Notes under the pieces: generated by a model
The model's input: only the letters and a program-made list of their open reading frames with translations
The model's database searches: none
Told to the model about the DNA's origin: nothing
Shown here: piece after piece, positions 44,350-50,288 of the stretch
How positions within the stretch are numbered: the stretch's first letter is position 1
How the letters are laid out: each line of letters starts with the position of its first letter
NCBI GenBank assembly: GCA_002402905.1
Contig: DHGT01000158.1
Span: 1-50,288, forward strand
Reading direction: 5' to 3'
DNA: 50,288 bases
Source: Desulfatitalea sp. UBA4791
Lineage (GTDB): Bacteria; Desulfobacterota; Desulfobacteria; Desulfobacterales; Desulfosarcinaceae
Translations under genes and position numbers: made by a program

Positions 44350-45294
44350 TCAACCCTGCTGAGGCGTCTTCATGAACTCGACATCCTCCTCGGGCGGCAA
44401 TTTGACCAGCAGCACGCTGGCCGGTGATCTGTCCAGAACCTGCATGGCCTGGCTGCCCCGCATCCGCCGATAGACATCGTGGCGCAGGCTGGCCCCCATC
44501 ATGACCACGGCATTCGTTCCGGCGGTTTCGATGATCTCCTCTGCGGGCCGGTCGCCCGCCTTGACGATGATCCCGCTTTCTCGATGAGATTGGCCCAGCC
44601 ATTGGCCGGCCTGCGACAGACAGGTCTGGGCGGTGTGGCGCGTCTTTTCGTCATCGACGCTTTTTTGAATCCATATCAGATTCACCGGCGGACCGATGGC
44701 GGGCAGCAGGCGCCGCAACAGGGAAAATTGCGAGCGGGCGGACAGAGACCCATCCGCGCATACCAGATAGGGACTGTCCGGTCCGCCGCCGCGGACCACC
44801 AGCAGGGAGGTGTGCAGATCGAGGGCCAGTTTCCGGATGGCATTGCCGCTCATCCACCGCCCCAGGCGATTGCGCCGGGGCGGGGCCACGACGAGCAGAT
44901 CGTATCCATGCTCGTCCACCTCATGGTTGAGGGTTTCCACCAGGTGGCCGAAGGATTCATAAAATGCGACGCGCCGTCCGTCGGCCGCATCGCATACGAA
45001 TCGGTAACCGCGGGGAATATCCTGCATCGTGATGGCCTTGGGCATGGGAAGGATCGCCCGGCCGGCCAGAAAATCCAGGGCCGTGGTGAGGATCTGCAGG
45101 CCGTGCGGCAGACTTTTACGATCGGCCAGGGAAAACGCGATGCCTACCGGCGGCGGCTCTTCGGCGGCGTGGGTGCCGCTGCGCACAGTGATCACAGCCA
45201 GCTCGGCGTTCAGTCGTCGGGACAGTTCGGCGGCGAAGTGCAGAGCCTTTTCGGCGATCGGTTGACCGTTAGTATATGCCAGTATTTTCAGCAT
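44350..45294 (-). CDS. Tandem universal stress protein next to SulP permease
   Basis: This 314-residue protein has two Usp-like domains (about 1-165 and 170-300). Both nucleotide-binding motifs are degenerate: the second reads GASL, nine residues, GSQ, and the first lacks the Gly-rich spacing. ATP binding is therefore uncertain. The gene starts 17 bases after the SulP stop. Usp domains are found fused to SulP permeases in some bacteria, which supports a regulatory link to this permease by inference. No strong ribosome-binding site is seen (GGGATG about 15 bases upstream). Confidence 0.82.
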   Translation of the reverse strand: MLKILAYTNGQPIAEKALHFAAELSRRLNAELAVITVRSGTHAAEEPPPVGIAFSLADRKSLPHGLQILTTALDFLAGRAILPMPKAITMQDIPRGYRFVCDAADGRRVAFYESFGHLVETLNHEVDEHGYDLLVVAPPRRNRLGRWMSGNAIRKLALDLHTSLLVVRGGGPDSPYLVCADGSLSARSQFSLLRRLLPAIGPPVNLIWIQKSVDDEKTRHTAQTCLSQAGQWLGQSHRESGIIVKAGDRPAEEIIETAGTNAVVMMGASLRHDVYRRMRGSQAMQVLDRSPASVLLVKLPPEEDVEFMKTPQQG

Positions 45295-45311
45295 GATAAA
45301 TACATCCCGAA

Positions 45312-47171
45312 TTATGAAGAAGGCGCTCCCGGATGGCTTTCTTCCCTTTGATCAATGGCCAGATGTCCAGATTCGGCCAGGCTGGCTTGGCTGTCCCTGG
45401 GGCAGATGCCCGGCCCGAAAATTTCCCAATGGCCGCGTTTGAGCGCCGGACACTCCTCGAAGACGATTTCCGGGCATGTCGCGCAGACGGCCGAAAAAAA
45501 CGATACCCGCATGGCCTGGCGGATGGCGGCCCGGGTGGTGGTATGCACTTTTCCGGCGCCGATCTCGTTCAGATAACCGGAGTTTTTTAAAACGAGGAAC
45601 ACGCCGTGGTTCACGCCGGAGAAATAGATGCCGCCGCCGCGCCGGCGCACCTCGTCGAGCAGGATTTCCAGGACGTGCACCCCGCTGGCATCCATGGTGT
45701 TGACCTTGTGCATGCGGATCAGCAGGTTGGCCGTCTGGGGGCGGCTGCGCAAGCGTCGTTGCAGATCGTCCAGTACAGAGGCGGCCGAACCAAAGAACAG
45801 CGACCCGTCGATGGCGACGATTTCCATCTGGCAGCAGGTTTCGCCGTAAGACGAGGCCCGCATCTTGCCGGTGGCCGGGTCCGGCACGACCGACTGGATT
45901 CGCGGATGGGAAGTAGCGGCCAGGTGCAGGCCGATGGAGAGCAACACGCCCACATAGATGGCAAACTCGATATTGAGCAGGAGGGTCGAGACGAAGGTGA
46001 CGACCAGCACGGCCGCATCGCCGCGCGTGGTCTTTATGGTCCGGGCGACGTCCTTGACGCGGATCATGTCGTAAGCAACCACCACCAGGACCCCGGCCAG
46101 GGCCGATATGGGCAGCTTGGCGGCCAGGGGGGCTGCGATCAACACGGTCAAGGCCACCGCGATCCCCGATATGATGCCGCTCAGGGGGGTCCTGGCGCCG
46201 GCCCTGAAATTGACCGCCGACCGGGTGAACGACCCACTGCCGGCGTAGCCGCTGAAAAGGGCCGCGGACACATTGGCCAAGCCCTGGCCGACAAACTCCT
46301 GGTTGACATTGATGCGCTGGCGGGTCTGGTCGGCAATGGATTTGGCGATGGAGACCGCTTCGACCAATCCGAGAATGGCGATGGCCAGGGCCCCGGGGGC
46401 CAGCTTGCCGGCCTGGGCGAGCAGGTGCATGTCCGGCAGGCCGGGCAGGGGAAGGTCCCCGGAGACCGCCCCCACGACCGCGACACCCTGCCGATCCAGG
46501 TCGAAGATCGCCACGACGCTGCCCACCGCCACCATGGCCAGGAGGGTTCCCGGCCAGTTGGGCCGGAAGTTTTTGAATCCTAAAATGATCACGATGGTGA
46601 GCGTGCCCAGGCCCAGACTGATGATTTCGATCTCATGCAGATTGATGATAATGCTAAATAAATGTTCAAAAAAAACGGATGTTTTTTCGATTTTCAATCC
46701 GAGCAGGGCCGGTAATTGCTTGAACGCGATGAGAACGGCCGCGCCGGTGGTGAACCCGATCAGCACGGCATGGGAGACAAAATTGAGCAGCGTGCCCAGG
46801 CGGGCCACACCCATGATGATTTGAAGAGTGCCCACCAGGAGTGCCAGAAACAATGCCATCTCGATGTAACCGGCGCTGTTGGGCTCGGCCAGGGGCGAAA
46901 GGGTGCTGAACACCACGAGGGAGACGGCAGTGGTGGGCCCGGTGATCAAATGGGAGGAGCTGCCCCACAGAGACCCGACGATCGTCGGCACGATGGAGGC
47001 ATAAAGCCCGAACGATACGGGCAGCCCGGCGATCAGGGCATAGGCCATGGATTGGGGGACGGCCACCACGGCTACGGTCAGTCCGGCGAAGAGATCGGGC
47101 TTGAAAAAGGGGCGTCGATAGCCGCGCAACCAGGAAAGAAACGGCACGATGGCTTGGGGGTGGAAATGCAT
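45312..47171 (-). CDS. SulP/SLC26 anion permease with STAS domain and four-Cys tail
   Basis: This 619-residue membrane permease, probably for sulfate, bicarbonate or another anion, has the transmembrane core at about 25-420, with the SulP signature region VPQSMAYALIAGLP (38-51). The cytoplasmic STAS domain lies at about 445-555 (DASGVHVLE near 494). After STAS comes an extra tail of about 65 residues with Cys563, Cys566, Cys574 and Cys590 (C-x2-C-x7-C-x15-C), suited to binding a metal or cluster; this is not part of the usual SulP plan. It heads an apparent operon with the tandem Usp and NlpC/P60 genes. The start at 47171 has only a weak GGATAGG site upstream. Confidence 0.9.
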   Translation of the reverse strand: MHFHPQAIVPFLSWLRGYRRPFFKPDLFAGLTVAVVAVPQSMAYALIAGLPVSFGLYASIVPTIVGSLWGSSSHLITGPTTAVSLVVFSTLSPLAEPNSAGYIEMALFLALLVGTLQIIMGVARLGTLLNFVSHAVLIGFTTGAAVLIAFKQLPALLGLKIEKTSVFFEHLFSIIINLHEIEIISLGLGTLTIVIILGFKNFRPNWPGTLLAMVAVGSVVAIFDLDRQGVAVVGAVSGDLPLPGLPDMHLLAQAGKLAPGALAIAILGLVEAVSIAKSIADQTRQRINVNQEFVGQGLANVSAALFSGYAGSGSFTRSAVNFRAGARTPLSGIISGIAVALTVLIAAPLAAKLPISALAGVLVVVAYDMIRVKDVARTIKTTRGDAAVLVVTFVSTLLLNIEFAIYVGVLLSIGLHLAATSHPRIQSVVPDPATGKMRASSYGETCCQMEIVAIDGSLFFGSAASVLDDLQRRLRSRPQTANLLIRMHKVNTMDASGVHVLEILLDEVRRRGGGIYFSGVNHGVFLVLKNSGYLNEIGAGKVHTTTRAAIRQAMRVSFFSAVCATCPEIVFEECPALKRGHWEIFGPGICPRDSQASLAESGHLAIDQREESHPGAPSS

Positions 47172-47298
47172 GTGGCCTATCCAGGGTTTGGGTCGCCGAA
47201 AGACGCGGCAGCGATCAAATGCATGGCCGGTTCAGCAACCGATTGACAGAGCCGCTCCCGTGTCAGTATAAGCGACTGACGCTTTAAGCGGAGCATCC

Positions 47299-48039
47299 AT
47301 GAAATACGTCCGAAAATTGTTCTGGCTGGCCTATCGAGCCGTCCGCAAAATCTCTTATCTCATTCGAGAGCGCTTCGATTTGATCGAAGTCAAAATCCTT
47401 TCCATCGGCCTGGTGATGATACTGCTCCTGGGACTCTATCTGCTCTATCTGCTGTTTGTCGATGCCAAACGCTATGGGGTTCTTTCATCGACGGCGATCC
47501 TTCACCTCATGGGCGGGCGGGGATTGGGTATCGCCACCTGCCTGTCGGCTGGCTTGTCGGTCCCTCTCACCATCGTTTACAATTTTTATCTGGAAGTCGT
47601 CATCGTCCTGGTGGCCTATGGCATCGTCGTTTTGATCATGCGCAATGTGATCGAACCCAAGCTGCTCAAGAGCACCGTGCGCCAGGCGGAGTTCACCGCC
47701 CAGGGGCAGAAGACCAGGATCAAGAGATATGGTGCCGTCGGTCTTTTTCTCTTCGTCATGTTTCCCTTTTTCATGACCGGGCCGGTCATCGGTTCGATCA
47801 TCGGCTATCTGCTGAACTACAAGGCGATCAACAATTTTTTGATCGTCTTCAGCGGCACGCTGACCTCCATCGTGGTCTACGCATTGATCGGTAACGGCGT
47901 CCTGGATTACCTCAATCGTTTTATGGACGTCGAACAGGTGAAGATGTGGGCGGCCATCATCATCGGCCTCCTGATTCTGATTTTCGCCATCTATCACATC
48001 GGTACGGTGAAGCGCTTTCTCGACCAGGATGACGTTTGA
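47299..48039 (+). CDS. Multi-pass membrane protein, small multidrug export-like
   Basis: This 246-residue protein has about six hydrophobic segments (near 32-54, 75-93, 97-115, 144-170, 178-200 and 217-234) and a basic N-terminus. The central stretch FPFFMTGPVIGSIIGYLL (155-172) resembles the conserved region of the so-called small multidrug export family, whose function is poorly defined. The ATG at 47299 has a weak GGAG site upstream. It is divergent from the SulP gene and followed, convergently, by the SMP-30 gene. A real drug-export role cannot be claimed from sequence. Confidence 0.6.
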   Translation: MKYVRKLFWLAYRAVRKISYLIRERFDLIEVKILSIGLVMILLLGLYLLYLLFVDAKRYGVLSSTAILHLMGGRGLGIATCLSAGLSVPLTIVYNFYLEVVIVLVAYGIVVLIMRNVIEPKLLKSTVRQAEFTAQGQKTRIKRYGAVGLFLFVMFPFFMTGPVIGSIIGYLLNYKAINNFLIVFSGTLTSIVVYALIGNGVLDYLNRFMDVEQVKMWAAIIIGLLILIFAIYHIGTVKRFLDQDDV

Positions 48040-48079
48040 TCGTTTGTTGTTCCTGAAAATGCCTCCCGAATCCTTTAAA

Positions 48080-48961
48080 TCACGGCCTTGGCTGGTGCAC
48101 CAGGCGCATGCCCGGATGGGGCACCGGGAAATAGGGGATCGTGGTGCCGTCCAGGCTGCCGATGAAGGCGGTCCTGCGGTCCGGACCGCCGAAACAGATG
48201 TTGGCCGGGCGCCGGAGGATGCGCTTTTCCGGGTCTTCCAGGACCATCTCGAGCTGGCCGTCGGGCGTCAGGTAGCCGACGGCATTCCATTGGGGAAAAG
48301 TGATCCACAGATTGCCGGCCTCGTCGAAGGCGATGCCGTCGGGCAGACCGAGCTGGGCCAGCGGGCTGGGGCCGAAGATCTCGGCCGGTCCGCACGATCC
48401 ATCCGGTTCGATGGCATAGCGCACGATGTTGCGCCGCATGGTCTGGGCCACGTAGAGGTAGCGTTCGTCCCGGTCCAGGGTCAGGCCGTTGGCGAAGTAG
48501 AGGCCGTCGGCCACGATGCGCGGCTCGCGGCCCGCTTCCACGACCACGACGCAGCCGTCGGGCAACGGGTGCCAGAGGGCCGATTCGATGTCTTGCTTCT
48601 CCGTGGAGTTGGAGACCCACAGCCGGCCCCTGCTGTCCACATAAGGGAAGTTTGGCGCGCGCATGCGGCGGCTCTCGGCCTGGGTCAACAGCACCTCGTG
48701 AGAGCCGTCCCTTGAAAGCGCCTGTACTTGGCCGTTGCCGATGTTGGCCACGATGCAGCGTCCCTGCGGGTCAATGCAGATGCCGTTGGGCACCCCGCCC
48801 AGATCACCGAAAAAATCCACGCGACCGTCGGGTTGAACGTGGGCGATCTGCCCGCGGGCATCGGCGGTGTAGAGGGAGCCGTCGTTCAGGGCCATGACCC
48901 CTTCGGGCCGCAGGATGCCGTTGCCGATGGTGTTGACTTCCGAGATGTTCATATGGCTCAT
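48080..48961 (-). CDS. SMP-30/gluconolactonase family beta-propeller protein
   Basis: This predicted metal-dependent lactonase-type enzyme has 293 residues from the start used here. Typical blade segments are RPEGVMAL, GVPNGICIDPQGR, FANGLTLDRDERYLYVAQT and GLPDGIAFDEAGNLW. They supply the Glu, Asn and Asp metal ligands expected of the family. The frame remains open to an ATG at 49063, but those extra 34 codons lie in and next to the palindromic repeat at 48989-49129 and show no family match, so I place the start at 48961. No good ribosome-binding site is visible at either codon, and 48952 is another option. It is cytoplasmic as written, with no signal peptide. Confidence 0.82.
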   Translation of the reverse strand: MSHMNISEVNTIGNGILRPEGVMALNDGSLYTADARGQIAHVQPDGRVDFFGDLGGVPNGICIDPQGRCIVANIGNGQVQALSRDGSHEVLLTQAESRRMRAPNFPYVDSRGRLWVSNSTEKQDIESALWHPLPDGCVVVVEAGREPRIVADGLYFANGLTLDRDERYLYVAQTMRRNIVRYAIEPDGSCGPAEIFGPSPLAQLGLPDGIAFDEAGNLWITFPQWNAVGYLTPDGQLEMVLEDPEKRILRRPANICFGGPDRRTAFIGSLDGTTIPYFPVPHPGMRLVHQPRP

Positions 48962-48988
48962 CACATGGTATGTTGTCAGGGTTAACGC

Positions 48989-49129
48989 GTGCCCATCCAC
49001 AAATGGCCAATTGGCCCGATATCGGTGTTGCGCGAAAAATTCAATCCTCGGAATATCAGCCATATGCCTGCGGTTAAATTTTTCGCGCGCCTTGATCTCG
49101 ACCCAATTTGCCTATTTGTGGACGGGCAC
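48989..49129. repeat. 141-bp imperfect palindromic element
   Basis: Two arms of about 53 bases (48989-49041 and 49077-49129) are inverted copies of one another. They share GTGCCC at the outer ends, TCCACAAAT, and GCGCGAAAAATT at the inner ends, around a centre of about 35 bases. The whole could fold as a cruciform or long hairpin. It sits between the SMP-30 gene and the quinone oxidoreductase gene. The form fits a MITE-like or large REP-type element; no transposase is present. The interval 48962-49326 holds nothing else I can name. Confidence 0.75.
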
Positions 49130-49326
49130 GGACGAGCGAGAAGCGTATGGCTTTGAGCGACAGAGTAATGCTTCGCCCTCAAATCGTCAAGTAATACCCT
49201 GTTATCAAACAATAAGAAAGATTCGAAGCGGCGGGGCGGGGATTCTAACGCAACACTATTCATTATACCCGGCGTGGGTGGAACAGGCGGCCGATGCCCC
49301 ACGCCAAGCGGTCAAGGAGGCGGAAC

Positions 49327-50288
49327 ATGAAGGCAATGCTTCTGAACGGCTTCGGCGGGCCCGAGGTCATGGAGGTCGGCGAACTGCCCATCCCGGAACC
49401 GGGCAGCGGACAGGTGCGCGTGCGGGTCATGGCCACGTCGGTCAACCGGGCCGATACGGTCCAGCGCAAGGGGAACTATCCACCGCCACCCGGCGAATCG
49501 GACGTGCTCGGCCTGGAGGTGGCCGGTGTGGTGGATGCCTTGGGCGACGGCGTGACCGACTGGCAACCGGGCGATCGGGTCATGGGGCTGGTGGCCGGCG
49601 GCGGTTATGCCGAATATGCTTTGGCCTATGCCGGGCACCTGGTGGCCATTCCGGAAACGATCACCTTCGAGGAGGCGGCGGCGATTCCCGAGGTCTACAT
49701 CACCGCCTTTCTGAACCTTTTTCTCATCGGCGGTCTCGGCGAGGGAGAGACGGTGCTGCTGCACGGCGGCGGCGGAGGCGTCAATACGGCCGGCATCCAG
49801 CTTTGCCGCGCACTGCTCGACAGATGCAGGATCATCGTCACGGCCTCCACCGGCAAGGTCGATCGGGTGCGTGAGCTGGGGGCGGATCGGGTCATCGACT
49901 ACCGGCAGCAGGATTTTGCCGACGAGGTGCGCCGCTTCACAGAGGGTGCCGGCGCGGACGTGATCCTGGACCACATCGGCGCGGCCTACCTGGCCCAGAA
50001 CCAGGCCGCCCTGGCCATCGGCGGCCGCCTGGTGGTGATCGGGCTCATGGGCGGCGCGTCGGGCACCCTCAATCTGGGGCTGATGATGGTCAAGCGCCAG
50101 CGGATCATCGGATCGGTCCTGCGTGCCCTGCCGGTGGCGCAAAAGGCGGCCATCACCGCCGACTTCGTGCGCCGGGTGCTGCCCCATATCCAGACACGGC
50201 GAATCATGCCCCTTATCCATGCGGTGCGGCCCCTGGCCGAGGCCGGCCGAGCCCACGCGGAGATGGAGGCCTCGGGCCATTTCGGCAA
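49327..50288 (+). CDS. NAD(P)H:quinone oxidoreductase family protein, partial
   Basis: This medium-chain dehydrogenase/reductase of the zinc-independent quinone reductase (PIG3-like) type is cut by the window edge after 320 codons. It has the N-terminal catalytic fold with NRADTVQRKGNYPPP and GLEVAGVV, and a nucleotide-binding region with HGGGGGVNTAGIQL (near 145), where the usual motif is HGGASGVGT. No structural or catalytic zinc Cys cluster is seen. AAGGAGG stands six bases before the ATG. It should reduce quinones or enones with NADPH; the substrate is unknown. Confidence 0.9.
   Translation, partial: MKAMLLNGFGGPEVMEVGELPIPEPGSGQVRVRVMATSVNRADTVQRKGNYPPPPGESDVLGLEVAGVVDALGDGVTDWQPGDRVMGLVAGGGYAEYALAYAGHLVAIPETITFEEAAAIPEVYITAFLNLFLIGGLGEGETVLLHGGGGGVNTAGIQLCRALLDRCRIIVTASTGKVDRVRELGADRVIDYRQQDFADEVRRFTEGAGADVILDHIGAAYLAQNQAALAIGGRLVVIGLMGGASGTLNLGLMMVKRQRIIGSVLRALPVAQKAAITADFVRRVLPHIQTRRIMPLIHAVRPLAEAGRAHAEMEASGHFG

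Overview
The window looks like chromosome from a Gram-negative, sigma-54-rich, signalling-rich bacterium, most plausibly a member of the Desulfobacterota such as a Desulfosarcina-like sulfate reducer. That placement is an inference from gene content: dCache histidine kinases, NtrC-type activators, universal stress proteins, and DASS and SulP anion carriers. No similarity search was possible. There are no rRNA or tRNA genes, CRISPR arrays, phage genes or insertion sequences that I can see.

Left flank (1-10.6 kb): nadB (L-aspartate oxidase), an OmpA-type lipoprotein, a divergent pair for beta-glucan metabolism (secreted glycoside hydrolase and a membrane GH17-GT2 fusion), an old-yellow-enzyme gene broken by two frameshifts, and an AbgA-like M20 amidohydrolase.

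Core (10.7-39.9 kb): a dense signalling and transport island. It holds four DASS/SLC13-type carriers, six histidine kinases (three with periplasmic dCache sensors), three sigma-54 activators, and at least nine receiver domains with no DNA-binding output. One of these receivers is fused in frame to the N-terminus of a DASS carrier (24084-26150); another is fused to a pair of CBS domains. The carriers are always interleaved with free receivers in the same operons. Read together, this suggests carriers controlled after translation by phosphorylated receivers instead of, or as well as, by transcription. Five good sigma-54 (-24/-12) promoters drive the units: 15996-16010 (-), 16289-16304 (+), 19435-19450 (+), 22252-22267 (+) and 35390-35404 (-). 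The layout is (a) minus strand kinase, receiver, receiver-CBS, carrier, 52-residue membrane peptide; (b) plus strand kinase and NtrC; (c) plus strand two Usp genes, GNAT acetyltransferase, receiver-like protein; (d) plus strand kinase, receiver-carrier fusion, receiver; (e) minus strand kinase, receiver, receiver, carrier, receiver-kinase, receiver, carrier, receiver; (f) minus strand atypical activator, soluble kinase, activator.

Right flank (40-50.3 kb): CorA, an amylosucrase-type GH13 enzyme, an NlpC/P60 lipoprotein with a SPOR domain, a tandem Usp, a SulP permease with a four-cysteine tail, a small membrane exporter-like protein, an SMP-30 family protein whose 5' end abuts a 141-bp palindromic repeat, and a quinone oxidoreductase cut by the window edge.

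Working model: periplasmic ligands are sensed by the dCache kinases, which phosphorylate several soluble receivers. These receivers act on the co-encoded carriers, while the NtrC proteins set expression through sigma-54. The substrate is unknown; sulfate or a small carboxylate would fit the families present.
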